Of a DNA stretch of 37,016 bases, positions 19,465 to 27,599 are shown one piece after another. The stretch covers positions 1-37,016 of the forward strand of contig CAZBWS010000014.1 of NCBI GenBank assembly GCA_964495705.1, in the 5' to 3' direction. The translations under genes and the position numbers were made by a program. Source of the DNA: CAZBWS01 sp964495705 (lineage in GTDB: Bacteria > Pseudomonadota > Gammaproteobacteria > HTCC5015). The first letter of the stretch is position 1. Every line of letters starts with the position of its first letter. The notes beneath the pieces were generated by a model, which did not search any database, was not told the DNA's origin, and was given only the letters and a program-made list of their open reading frames with translations.

Positions 19465-20628
19465 TTAGTCAGCCAGCTGTACCTTGGTACAGTTGCGCCC
19501 CGCATGCTTAGCAGCATACAAAGCCTGATCCGCCCAGCGCACAAACTCCTGTAGTGTTTCCGCGCTCTGTGAATTGCGGCAAGTCACCCCAGCACTCAAA
19601 GTGATACTTATTCCATCGTTCACAGCTTCACTAATATCTAAAGACTGCACAGCAGCACGCATGGCATCTGCAACTTTTACTGCACCATCCACGTCGGTGC
19701 CCGGCAGCATAACGATGAACTCTTCTCCACCATAACGCGCAACCATGTCTGACGGGCGTTTTAACTCGCGCTTCAGCGCTTGAGCTACCCATTGAATAAT
19801 TTTATCTCCAGCCAAGTGCCCATAGGTATCGTTGATTTTTTTGAAGTGGTCGATGTCCATCATCAGCAGAGACATACACTGTTCATCCCTGCGCCCTTGG
19901 GCGAGCATTTTCTCAAATTCTTTCTCAAAGGCCCGACGGTTAGCAATACCACTTAACACATCCGTACTAGACAGCGCTTTAAGCTCATAGTTTGTCTTAA
20001 TCAATTCATTCGATAGACTTGCGTTTTCAAGCTGCAGGCGCATCGTATTTGTCATTAGAACATTTAACTTGCGCGCCATAAGATAAGTACTAATAGCGAA
20101 AACCAAGCAGGTGATCCCCGCCAAACCCTCAGTCACTCTGCCTTGAGCAAATAGCCAGACAGTAATAGGGCCCAGTATTGTCAGCAGATAACTCTCAACG
20201 GCCAGCAAGCTATAAAACAAATAGGGAACCGCACCGATGCACAGGCTGATCATAACCATCACGCATAGTAGCATTACTTCAAATGAGACATTCCCTGCAA
20301 AGTAAGGTACGCCCAAACCCCAAGACAAACCATAAACTGCAGAACCTGCAACAAACACACGGCTCCAGTAAGAGACGTTTTTGGGCGTTAACTTGACTTG
20401 CGTTTGAAAACGCACAAAGAGTAGCATACGACTGAGTAATATGGCTGACATAATAAGCCACCATACCAATGATTTGACAACCCCGGCCTCAAGGGCAACC
20501 ACAGAACACACCATGCTTGCCACAAGTAAAGACATAAACAGGCCCTGGCGATTCTCCCTAAAGAGCAAGGCTGTTTTTTCAATATTTACTTGCTGAAGTA
20601 TGTCGCTCTCGGTTTTCAAACCAGTCAT
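19465..20628 (-). CDS. Membrane-bound diguanylate cyclase (GGDEF)
   Basis: The product makes cyclic di-GMP from two GTP. It is about 387 residues. The N-terminal half has around six hydrophobic helices with no recognisable named sensor domain. A short coiled linker (LQLENASLSNELIKTNYELKAL) leads into the GGDEF domain with STDVLSGIANRRAF and the signature MVARYGGEEFIVMLPG. An inhibitory-site motif RxxD (RPSD) lies exactly five residues before GGEEF, so product feedback is expected. The start is uncertain. The frame extends to a TTG at 20667, but ATG 20628 has a G-rich stretch just upstream and is preferred. No phosphodiesterase domain is present. Local c-di-GMP could influence pili or biofilm, which is inference. 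Confidence 0.93.
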   Translation of the reverse strand: MTGLKTESDILQQVNIEKTALLFRENRQGLFMSLLVASMVCSVVALEAGVVKSLVWWLIMSAILLSRMLLFVRFQTQVKLTPKNVSYWSRVFVAGSAVYGLSWGLGVPYFAGNVSFEVMLLCVMVMISLCIGAVPYLFYSLLAVESYLLTILGPITVWLFAQGRVTEGLAGITCLVFAISTYLMARKLNVLMTNTMRLQLENASLSNELIKTNYELKALSSTDVLSGIANRRAFEKEFEKMLAQGRRDEQCMSLLMMDIDHFKKINDTYGHLAGDKIIQWVAQALKRELKRPSDMVARYGGEEFIVMLPGTDVDGAVKVADAMRAAVQSLDISEAVNDGISITLSAGVTCRNSQSAETLQEFVRWADQALYAAKHAGRNCTKVQLAD

Positions 20629-20714
20629 CCGCCCCCCCGGCGCATAGAACTTTATGCTTTTTTGCAATAATTCAGGCTTGAGCTTAAATCACTAAGGGCT
20701 TGTAAACAACCAAA

Positions 20715-21158
20715 CTATTGACCAGTGGTCGCTTGAGCAGATAGCTTGGCTTGAATGAAACCTGCATGGGGAACATATAGAAGATCCGATATTCGGCGGA
20801 TAATATGCTCTTCATATTTATCAATATTGCCATCTGCATAGGCTACTCGCCACAAGTCGACCACAAGCTTTTGGCGCTGAGCAAGGTCACACTCTTCCAC
20901 AAGAGCCCTAGTTAGCCCCTGTAATGACAACAACTCTGCAGACTCCTGCTCAGCCATATCTAATAACGCTTGGCACTCTGATGCGGATAGGCCATAACTA
21001 CGTGAAATTGACTGCAACATCACCTCCCGCTCGGCACTGTCAAAATCATCATCGGCTTGGGCAACCTCCAACATCAATAAAGCCGCAACTTTATCCAAGG
21101 CAAGCTCTTCTGCCGCCTCTTGAGTGGGGTTTAGTAGTTTTTTCAAGGCATCTAACAT
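20715..21158 (-). CDS. TerB-like (tellurite resistance) family protein
   Basis: This 147-residue all-helical protein fits the TerB family. The repeated acidic pattern is LMLEVAQADDDFDSAEREVM early and DLWRVAYADGNIDKYEEHIIRRISDLL late, each resembling a metal-binding helix pair. TerB-domain proteins occur widely, and most have no proven role in tellurite resistance. The start ATG overlaps the stop of the HspQ-like gene by one base, so the two are probably translated together. Confidence 0.85.
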   Translation of the reverse strand: MLDALKKLLNPTQEAAEELALDKVAALLMLEVAQADDDFDSAEREVMLQSISRSYGLSASECQALLDMAEQESAELLSLQGLTRALVEECDLAQRQKLVVDLWRVAYADGNIDKYEEHIIRRISDLLYVPHAGFIQAKLSAQATTGQ

Positions 21159-21469
21159 CAGTTTATAACATGCCTAGTGGTATAGCGGCCGTCTTGCTTG
21201 GCAAGTAAAAAATCATCCAGTTCTGGATGAATGACGGGGCTATCGCTTGCATCGGCAAATAAATGTTCTTCTGCTACATAGGTCTCGTATTCATGCTCAT
21301 CAACAAGCACATGATACCAAGGGCGATCTTTAGCGGGCTGGCTGACGGCAGTTTTTGCGTACCACTGATCCGAGCCTTGAAACACGGGATCTACATCCAC
21401 AATCACACCACGGTAACCGTACTTTAAGTGACCAACAACTTGGCCGAGTGAAAATGCTGCCAACTGCAT
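21158..21469 (-). CDS. hspQ: HspQ-like heat-shock/hemimethylated-DNA-binding family protein
   Basis: The 103-residue product from ATG 21469 matches the HspQ (YccV) fold: FSLGQVVGHLKYGYRGVIVDVDPVFQG, RPWYHVLVDEHEYETYVAEEHL, then VIHPELDDFL. E. coli HspQ modulates Lon protease activity and has been described as binding hemimethylated DNA. The open frame continues to ATG 21523, which would add a hydrophobic 18-residue start. I prefer 21469 because it aligns with the family start and leaves about 90 bp rather than 38 bp for two divergent promoters. Neither start has a strong ribosome site. Confidence 0.85.
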   Translation of the reverse strand: MQLAAFSLGQVVGHLKYGYRGVIVDVDPVFQGSDQWYAKTAVSQPAKDRPWYHVLVDEHEYETYVAEEHLFADASDSPVIHPELDDFLLAKQDGRYTTRHVIN

Positions 21470-21561
21470 AATGAAACCGATAATTGATAGATAAAAATAG
21501 ATATTGGGGTTGAACGCTAACATTTCAAGTATGTCATACTAATTATCGGAGTACCCAGTTT

Positions 21562-23265
21562 ATGAAAAAAATTCACCTAGCCACATCCATTGCTGTCTGC
21601 CTGCTATCTTTCAACATCAACGCCGTTGAGACCAAGTTCTATGGCAACCAGATAATTGTCAAATTCAAAAATAGCGGCAAATCACGCATCATGAACGCCG
21701 ACACCATGCAGGCCTTATCGACTACCGCACAAAGCAAGCTGGTTTTTAAGCGCACTACAGGCGGTGGCGCTAGAGTCCTTTTCTTAGATGAAGCCTCTTC
21801 CCCGCAAGCAATGGAGAAAATGGTGACGCGCCTCAATCAGCGCAGCGACATCGAATATGCAGAGATTGATTACAAACGCTACCCCGCAGCATTCCCTGCT
21901 GACGCGCCAGACGATCCGTTTTTTACTGCTGGTGAACAGTGGTATCTACAAAACAATAGTGCGGACAGTGATCGTGGAGCCATCAATGCCGAAGCAGTAT
22001 GGCCTCAGTTAACGGGTAGCGGGGTGACTATCGCCGTAGTCGATACAGGCATTACTCAACACCCCGATCTCAATATAAGTGGCAACATCATTCCGGGCTA
22101 CGACTTCATCGGCTTAGACCCAGACGGCAGCGCCAGTACCGATGGCGATGGTGACGCCACCAAAGGTCGTGACAATGACCCTAGAGACACCGGCGACTTA
22201 GTGACCAGCCTCGACAAAGATGACATACCCACTTTTAAAAACGAAGCTAGCTGCAATGCAAGCTTAAGTGGACGGAGTTCTTGGCATGGCACCTTAGTCA
22301 GCGGAATACTCGGTGCTCGCACCGACAATGGAATGGGCATAGCGGGCATAGCACCAAACGCCACCATTCTTATCTCCCGCGCACTCGGTAAATGCGGAGG
22401 CTACAACTCTGACATTATGGACGCGGCACGCTGGTCGGCAGGACTCGCAGTCAACGGCGTCCCAGCCAACAGCAATCCAGCCAAGATAGTTAATTTGAGC
22501 CTTGGCGGAAGCGGCGCTTGCACAACAACAGAACAAGATGCGATTAATGCCATAACAGCCGCTGGCACTGTCGTTGTTGTCGCCGCAGGTAACGATGACT
22601 CAGACTCCGTTAGCTCAGCACCGGGCAACTGCACTAACACAATTAATGTTGGCGCCACTACCCGTAGAGGAGGGAAAACCACCTATACTAATGTAGGCGA
22701 AGAAGTGGATCTATCCGCCCCAGGGGGCAGCTCTAGCTCAGCAAACGGGCCAATCAACACTATTATTACCACAATACAAAACAAGACCATTGGACTAGTG
22801 ACAGATAACAGCACCGCAGCCTATGCAACAGTTCAGGGCACTAGCTTTTCTGCCCCTCTGGTTTCTGGCGTTATCGCGATGATGCTAGAAAAAGAACCCT
22901 TGCTGACCCCTCAGCAAATCTATGGAACCTTGCTCGCCAATGCAACCCCCTTCCCCACCGGCACTGCAAACACACAAGGAGGGGATGCCGATAGAGATTG
23001 CACAAGCACTAGCTGCGGCACAGGGATACTAAATGCAAAAATGGTTTTTGACGCCCTAGACAGTAACAATATTGTCACTCGCAACTTCCCAATCAAGGAA
23101 TCTCGTGCTGCTGCCAATACAGATGACACCGCCGCATCACCTCCAGCAGAATCAACTGGCGGTGGCGGTGGTGGCGGAGCCACATCATTTGCTTATTTAA
23201 TACTTATCTCATTATTGGGGTTTAGCAAAAGCAAAACCTATAAAATAAAAAAGCCTCTCAGTTGA
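21562..23265 (+). CDS. Secreted subtilisin-like serine protease (S8) with GlyGly-CTERM-like tail
   Basis: The 567-residue precursor has a signal peptide (about 1-21), an I9-type propeptide (about 25-112), and an S8 catalytic domain. The triad is visible: Asp161 in AVVDTGITQHPDL, His242 in SSWHGTLVSGILGA, and Ser428 in VQGTSFSAPLVSGVIAMML. The oxyanion Asn is in VVVAAGNDDS. Several Cys (CNAS, KCGG, GACTT, GNCTN, DCTSTSCGTG) suggest disulfides outside the cell. The C-terminus has seven Gly (533-539), a hydrophobic helix SFAYLILISLLGF and Lys-rich KSKTYKIKK. This three-part pattern resembles GlyGly-CTERM tails processed by rhombosortase for surface delivery through type II secretion. A terminator overlaps the stop. 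Confidence 0.93.
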   Translation: MKKIHLATSIAVCLLSFNINAVETKFYGNQIIVKFKNSGKSRIMNADTMQALSTTAQSKLVFKRTTGGGARVLFLDEASSPQAMEKMVTRLNQRSDIEYAEIDYKRYPAAFPADAPDDPFFTAGEQWYLQNNSADSDRGAINAEAVWPQLTGSGVTIAVVDTGITQHPDLNISGNIIPGYDFIGLDPDGSASTDGDGDATKGRDNDPRDTGDLVTSLDKDDIPTFKNEASCNASLSGRSSWHGTLVSGILGARTDNGMGIAGIAPNATILISRALGKCGGYNSDIMDAARWSAGLAVNGVPANSNPAKIVNLSLGGSGACTTTEQDAINAITAAGTVVVVAAGNDDSDSVSSAPGNCTNTINVGATTRRGGKTTYTNVGEEVDLSAPGGSSSSANGPINTIITTIQNKTIGLVTDNSTAAYATVQGTSFSAPLVSGVIAMMLEKEPLLTPQQIYGTLLANATPFPTGTANTQGGDADRDCTSTSCGTGILNAKMVFDALDSNNIVTRNFPIKESRAAANTDDTAASPPAESTGGGGGGGATSFAYLILISLLGFSKSKTYKIKKPLS

Positions 23266-23276
23266 GAGGCTTTTTT
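23247..23276. terminator. Bidirectional intrinsic terminator between the subtilase and fecR-like genes
   Basis: A 13-bp stem (AAAAAAGCCTCTC with GAGAGGCTTTTTT) closes on the loop AGTT. The stem contains the subtilase stop codon (23263-23265). The convergent FecR-domain gene ends at 23290, so the element probably serves both. Confidence 0.92.
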
Positions 23277-23289
23277 AAAGCGCAAGCCG

Positions 23290-24147
23290 TTACTCAACCG
23301 TTGCTCTAGAAGCTGTTGCTGATGAAGTACCACTACCGCCGCCGACATCAGATGATGTGGTTATTTTGTTGATCAGGTTGTTAAATTCTGTCTCGTCGAA
23401 ATCAGACCCTGTCTCATCACTAGAACTCTGATTATTATTACTAGCCTCATCATTAGCCGCATCAACAAATTGCTTAGGTAGCGTACTAGTCTCGTTGACA
23501 TTGGTTTCTGAGTTAGCGGCATTAATTACTTTTGTCAGCTGCGATGGGCTTAGCTTTTTCTTAATTGTTTTGCCCTCTTTATTTGTGAAACTCACTTCAC
23601 CCTTGTTAATAATTTGAGGGGCTCCTCCAGTAAAATTTGTCTTACTCACAGCACCATCAAATACAACGGTGTATGTGGTCTCACCATCAGAAAACATAAA
23701 TATATCTGTTCCCAATAAGCTAATACTGGATGTAGGAGACTTTAACGCGACCTTGTTTTCACCCTTGCCTTTACCAATATCTCCCGATACAAAGCGAACG
23801 CCACCTTTAGCTAGCTTAAACGAACTAGTATTACCATCTGCGCCAGCACCTTTGAAGGAATACTGATCAACTGTAAAGCTAGTTTGAGGGCGCAATACAA
23901 AAAAGGCGCCATCATCCAAGCGTACTTTAGAAATTGAACGCTTACCGGTTTCTAACGTGTCACCCGTGAAAATTTCACTTTTAGCACGCATTCTTCGCTT
24001 TTCACCACCAACCGCTGTCGCGTGGACTTGCCCTTTTGATTTAAATATTTTACCAGCAACAGGTAATGCCGCCATAGTTGTGCCAGACATTAGAATGGCG
24101 ACTGCAAAAGCAATCGTCTTTGCCAAGTATTTACGATGAGCACCCAT
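23290..24147 (-). CDS. FecR-domain periplasmic protein
   Basis: This 285-residue secreted protein has a signal peptide (about 1-27, TMAALP end). A FecR-like beta-helical domain spans about 30-165, with VHATAVGGEKRRMRAKSEIFTGD, SKVRLDDGAFFVLRPQTSFTV, KGGVRFVSGDIGKG and TSSISLLGTDIFMF. After it comes a Lys-rich segment and an Asn/Ser/Asp-rich tail that looks disordered. True FecR proteins span the membrane and signal to a sigma factor. Here there is no cytoplasmic part and no sigma-factor gene, so this is the stand-alone FecR-domain type with unknown ligand. AGGGA precedes the ATG. Three 9-bp repeats lie in its leader. Confidence 0.86.
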   Translation of the reverse strand: MGAHRKYLAKTIAFAVAILMSGTTMAALPVAGKIFKSKGQVHATAVGGEKRRMRAKSEIFTGDTLETGKRSISKVRLDDGAFFVLRPQTSFTVDQYSFKGAGADGNTSSFKLAKGGVRFVSGDIGKGKGENKVALKSPTSSISLLGTDIFMFSDGETTYTVVFDGAVSKTNFTGGAPQIINKGEVSFTNKEGKTIKKKLSPSQLTKVINAANSETNVNETSTLPKQFVDAANDEASNNNQSSSDETGSDFDETEFNNLINKITTSSDVGGGSGTSSATASRATVE

Positions 24148-24163
24148 TTAGAATCCCTATATG

Positions 24164-24190
24164 TGATTGTATTGATTGTATTGATTGTAT
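24164..24190 (-). repeat. Three exact 9-bp tandem repeats in the leader of the fecR-like gene
   Basis: TGATTGTAT is repeated three times without a mismatch at 24164-24172, 24173-24181 and 24182-24190. On the transcribed (minus) strand this reads ATACAATCA. The array ends 17 bp before the start codon and begins about where transcription is predicted to start. Confidence 0.95.
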
Positions 24191-24197
24191 TTGCCAA

Positions 24198-24225
24198 ATT
24201 CTAACAACCATTTGAGTTTTCGCAA
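24198..24225 (-). promoter_or_regulatory. Possible promoter of the fecR-like gene
   Basis: On the minus strand -35 TTGCGA (24220-24225), a 16-bp spacer and -10 TAGAAT (24198-24203) place the start of transcription near 24191, directly before the tandem repeats. The spacer is one base short of ideal. The rest of the 198-bp gap (24226-24345) shows no gene or terminator that I can support. Confidence 0.4.
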
Positions 24226-24345
24226 GCTATTTACAAAATCAGCTAAAAAAGCCCATGCCTCGACTAAATGCCCTCGCACACCTTTGCACAAATATGCCAA
24301 CCTATTAGATGTTATCCATTCGTTTTATCGTTCCAGCTTAATTGT

Positions 24346-27264
24346 TCACATTGGGTTCAATGAGATTTCGTTCTTCTCAAACAGCGCCCAAATATTTCTC
24401 CATATAACTTCTGTTGCTTTATTTTTCTGGCCCATGTCTGCAAGAGTGAACTTCACGCTATAATGCGCGGCCCAGACTCCATTGGTGTTTAATACTCCCA
24501 GGTATTTTACTTTTGGCTTATCTTGCGGGTCGTCATAGGCAATGATGCTTGGGTTTTCTTGCAGTGCTTCTAACAAAAGCCCTATCACACTGTCGGGGTT
24601 AACACTTGGGTCAACATATACTGATAGCCTCCACTTTACTGTCTCGGCAATACTCATGTTGGTTAAGTGTTGCGCACTAATTCGGCTGTTGGGAAGTACA
24701 ACTATATTATCAAAATCATCTAAGATACGCACCGTGCGCCAGTTCATCTCTCGGATAAAGCCGTCAACTTTTTGTCCCCTGGCAATATGAAATGAGACAA
24801 AATCTCCAATACGAAAAGGCCTTTCAATATTGAGTACAATTCCCGAAAAGAAATCCATAATCAATTCTTTTAAGGCAAAACCCACTACTACTGTTAAAGC
24901 ACCAGAGGCCGCGACAATACTGACTGCTGACTTATTAAAAACAACAGCATAAATAAGCACGCCACATATGATAAAGATCATTACACTCACCATCGTTCGC
25001 GCAATTGATGGCACGGGGTAACCCGTGACTCTTTCCAATCGTGGCCATATATAATACTTCATGACTGCATGTGCAAAAAAAGCGCCTAATAAATACCAAA
25101 TAGCATCAATACTTTTTACAACAATATCTAAGGACGTCAGGCCAAAATTGAAGTAGTTGGCGACTTTCGAAAAGAACAGTAATTCTGCACCCATTAGGCC
25201 GCCTGCTAACAGCAAGCATTTTACCAGAACCACCTTGCCACCAAACCACGCTCGTATAAATGAAAAGGATATAGCCAAGGTCAACAATGAAAATATAAAA
25301 AATATGGCGAGTTCTTGTTTATTATCTAACAATCGGCCTAGCTTTCTGCCTAAAGAGAATTTTTTCTGATGCAAGTTAATTTCAGTATTGAACTGGGAAA
25401 AAGGTAAGTATCCTTCGGTAAATTCGGGGTCTCCAAACGCACGTTTCACATGTACACCCTCAAACATATGCGCTGCAGTTAAATCGACCTCTTCACTTTC
25501 ATGTACTACAGCATCTTCACCAAGCTGTTGTAGAAGTGAAATATTATGCTTATTAGTATTGTAGGCACTTTTATCCACAGCATAAATCAGCTCCTTTCTA
25601 CCCTTCGTCTTATGCTGAAAGCCGATACCTAAATTTAATTCATGCTGAAGAAAATCAGCGGGTTGCACAGAAAAGCTAAACTCACCTTTAACACGTATTT
25701 TTTTGTACTTAATTCCTAATGACTGCTCAGACTCCACAAGTTCAACTGAGAATTTATCTTCGATGGCATTTTTAAAAGTGATATCCGCCGGGTCAAAATT
25801 CCCTCGATACCTGAACCACACATCAAAATCCGCATAGAATGTACGCGCTTCTATCTCTATATCTTGAATATGCTTAAACTTGAGCCCTGTAAAAACAACA
25901 TCAGATAAGCCATATACTCGACCGTTGACCTCAACCTTTTCTTCGTCCAGTAGTAATGCCTCAAAATCATCTTGTGCTGACGATTTGTCCAAAGCAAATT
26001 GGCTCATCCCAGAAGTTAGACTTCGTGCTCCAAATACTGCAAAGAAGGGTGGTTGTTCACCACCTCCGTATTCGTTAAAGAAAACTGACCCTGATATACC
26101 TGCAACACCTTTATCCGCACTGTCCATATCAAATAGCTGCTCGAGCACCCACACACGGTCGTCGCTACTAAGCACTAAACCGCTTTGGGCTGCAACTTGG
26201 ACACGCTGTACTGCCTCACTTACAGCCTTTGCAGCATCGTGACCATAAGCGAAGGCCCAATGAATATCGTAGCCAAAATGACTTTGATATAAGCGATTTA
26301 CTTCTTGCGCAAAGCTATTTGCAATATCAACAATAAATGGAACAGGCACAACTACACCGTTGGTGTAATAACCTGGTGTTCGTTTCTCTTTATGTCGCTC
26401 TTGAAATCGCAAAGCAAATGATGAAGCACCGACTGGGCCGTGAGCGACAATCTTACTTGTAATGCCTGCATCTTTAATTGCTACAAGCATATCCGCGATA
26501 TGATCTGCGTTCAAAGAGAGAAATACTAAGTCTGGCTGCTCTTCTTCTATGGTAAAAGCAAGATACTCACTTTCGTCCTCACTCATACGTCCTTCATTGC
26601 GCTTTAGTGCTGTGCTGCTCACCTCAATACCCGTGGTTGCTGCAATATCTTTAAACTCTTGAATCAGATCAGACTCAGCATCATCTTCATAGTGCAACAG
26701 CATCACTCGCTTTGCCCCCAGTGCATGCTGAACATAAAAAGATATAAATGCACCCTGCTCTTTGTCCGGCATGATCGACGAGAATGTCCAATCATGTAAC
26801 CCTGTTATATCGTGAGCATCAGCAGTAGGGGTAATCATAGGTATTTCAGCCCCATTGTAGATAGGCGCTGCAGCGAGTGTAGTCGCATTCCCCGTATGGC
26901 CGATAACCGCTACAAATCGATTATTTTGAACGATCTCTTCAGCAATACGGCGCGCCTCTTCAGGGTCGCTCTTGTCATCATAAATGACCAGCCCCAACTG
27001 CTCTGCCGTTTCATCCGCTTTTAGCGCTGACAGGTAATGCAGAACGCCTTCTTCCACAGATTTGCCAATATCTGCACCCTCACCTGTTTTTGAGACCACT
27101 AAGGCGATTGCAGTTTGTGTACTAACGTCCCCTTCAATAATGCCAAATGCAGAGCGTTCTTCCTTAGGGTTTAGATATATCCAGCTAAATGCGAGCGTGA
27201 CAATACAAAGTAATACGATAATATTTCGCATCCACTTTAGGACTCTAGTCTGAGTAGAAGCCAT
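24346..27264 (-). CDS. Fusion of periplasmic binding-protein-like receptor and MscS channel
   Basis: One 972-residue protein. Residues 13-31 form a membrane anchor. Residues about 50-420 read as a type I periplasmic binding fold of the amino-acid (LivJ/receptor) kind: TAIALVVSKTGEGADIGKSV, GLVIYDDKSDPEEARRIAEE, FVAVIGHTGNATTLAAAPIYN, RVMLLHYEDDAESDLIQEFK, FAYGHDAAKAVSEAV. Residues about 470-565 are beta-rich (RTFYADFDVWFRYRGNFDP; KIRVKGEF). Helices lie near 651-672, 677-698, 713-736 and 756-777. From 782 comes an MscS core (ASGALTVVVGFALKELIMDF, SGIVLNIERPFRIGDFV, IVVLPNSRISAQHLTN) with the usual cytoplasmic beta and alpha/beta part to the end. The likely role is a channel whose opening responds to a periplasmic ligand. 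That is inference. AAGG precedes the ATG. Confidence 0.88.
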   Translation of the reverse strand: MASTQTRVLKWMRNIIVLLCIVTLAFSWIYLNPKEERSAFGIIEGDVSTQTAIALVVSKTGEGADIGKSVEEGVLHYLSALKADETAEQLGLVIYDDKSDPEEARRIAEEIVQNNRFVAVIGHTGNATTLAAAPIYNGAEIPMITPTADAHDITGLHDWTFSSIMPDKEQGAFISFYVQHALGAKRVMLLHYEDDAESDLIQEFKDIAATTGIEVSSTALKRNEGRMSEDESEYLAFTIEEEQPDLVFLSLNADHIADMLVAIKDAGITSKIVAHGPVGASSFALRFQERHKEKRTPGYYTNGVVVPVPFIVDIANSFAQEVNRLYQSHFGYDIHWAFAYGHDAAKAVSEAVQRVQVAAQSGLVLSSDDRVWVLEQLFDMDSADKGVAGISGSVFFNEYGGGEQPPFFAVFGARSLTSGMSQFALDKSSAQDDFEALLLDEEKVEVNGRVYGLSDVVFTGLKFKHIQDIEIEARTFYADFDVWFRYRGNFDPADITFKNAIEDKFSVELVESEQSLGIKYKKIRVKGEFSFSVQPADFLQHELNLGIGFQHKTKGRKELIYAVDKSAYNTNKHNISLLQQLGEDAVVHESEEVDLTAAHMFEGVHVKRAFGDPEFTEGYLPFSQFNTEINLHQKKFSLGRKLGRLLDNKQELAIFFIFSLLTLAISFSFIRAWFGGKVVLVKCLLLAGGLMGAELLFFSKVANYFNFGLTSLDIVVKSIDAIWYLLGAFFAHAVMKYYIWPRLERVTGYPVPSIARTMVSVMIFIICGVLIYAVVFNKSAVSIVAASGALTVVVGFALKELIMDFFSGIVLNIERPFRIGDFVSFHIARGQKVDGFIREMNWRTVRILDDFDNIVVLPNSRISAQHLTNMSIAETVKWRLSVYVDPSVNPDSVIGLLLEALQENPSIIAYDDPQDKPKVKYLGVLNTNGVWAAHYSVKFTLADMGQKNKATEVIWRNIWALFEKNEISLNPM

Positions 27265-27315
27265 TTTATACCTTGGTGTGATTTTTTAATAAGCTGTGCG
27301 CTAGCAGTCCGTTGA

Positions 27316-27345
27316 ACTATACGCTTTAACTGGCTTTAGAGTCAA
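27316..27345 (-). promoter_or_regulatory. Sigma-70-type promoter of the receptor-MscS gene
   Basis: On the minus strand -35 TTGACT (27340-27345) and -10 TATAGT (27316-27321) are 18 bp apart, with one mismatch from consensus each. The predicted start lies about 45 bp upstream of the ATG at 27264, downstream of the tRNA terminator. Confidence 0.6.
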
Positions 27346-27411
27346 AATTTTGCTGCCACAAAAATATTATTGCGAGCTTGGGAGACAGGAATTAATGAAA
27401 TATATCAGGAA

Positions 27412-27439
27412 AAAAAAGACGCTTAAAAGCGTCTTTTTT
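27412..27439 (-). terminator. Intrinsic terminator after tRNA-Phe
   Basis: A 12-bp perfect stem (AAAAAAGACGCT with AGCGTCTTTTTT) encloses the loop TAAA. It begins seven bases past the tRNA 3' end. The minus strand ends in a T run, which fits termination of the tRNA transcript. Confidence 0.92.
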
Positions 27440-27445
27440 GAATAA

Positions 27446-27521
27446 TGGTGGCTCGACCTGGAATTGAACCAGGGACACGCGGATTTTCAATCCGCTGCTC
27501 TACCAACTGAGCTATCGAGCC
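27446..27521 (-). tRNA. tRNA-Phe (anticodon GAA)
   Basis: The 76-base cloverleaf on the minus strand runs from GGCTCGA to TCGAGCCACCA. The 7-bp acceptor stem pairs fully. The D arm is GCTC-AGTTGGTA-GAGC, the anticodon stem is GCGGA/TCCGC with loop TTGAAAA (anticodon GAA), and the T arm is CCTGG-TTCAATT-CCAGG. The discriminator A and the terminal CCA are encoded. Confidence 0.97.
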
Positions 27522-27531
27522 AAGGGGGCGT

Positions 27532-27560
27532 ATTAAAGCGGAACAACCTGCTTTGGTCAA
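27532..27560 (-). promoter_or_regulatory. Promoter of tRNA-Phe with GC-rich discriminator
   Basis: On the minus strand -35 TTGACC (27555-27560), a 17-bp spacer and -10 TTTAAT (27532-27537) are followed by ACGCCCCC before the tRNA. A GC-rich discriminator is the known mark of stable-RNA promoters under stringent (ppGpp) control. Its presence here is seen, and the control is inferred. The tRNA gene therefore has its own promoter and need not depend on yggX read-through. Confidence 0.75.
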
Positions 27561-27599
27561 GCAGATTTTCAGCTAAATAGCCCGAATTTTGAATCTATA

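Noticed and set aside
24164..24190. CRISPR-like array
   Set aside because: The units are nine bases with no spacers and no cas genes. It is a simple tandem repeat.
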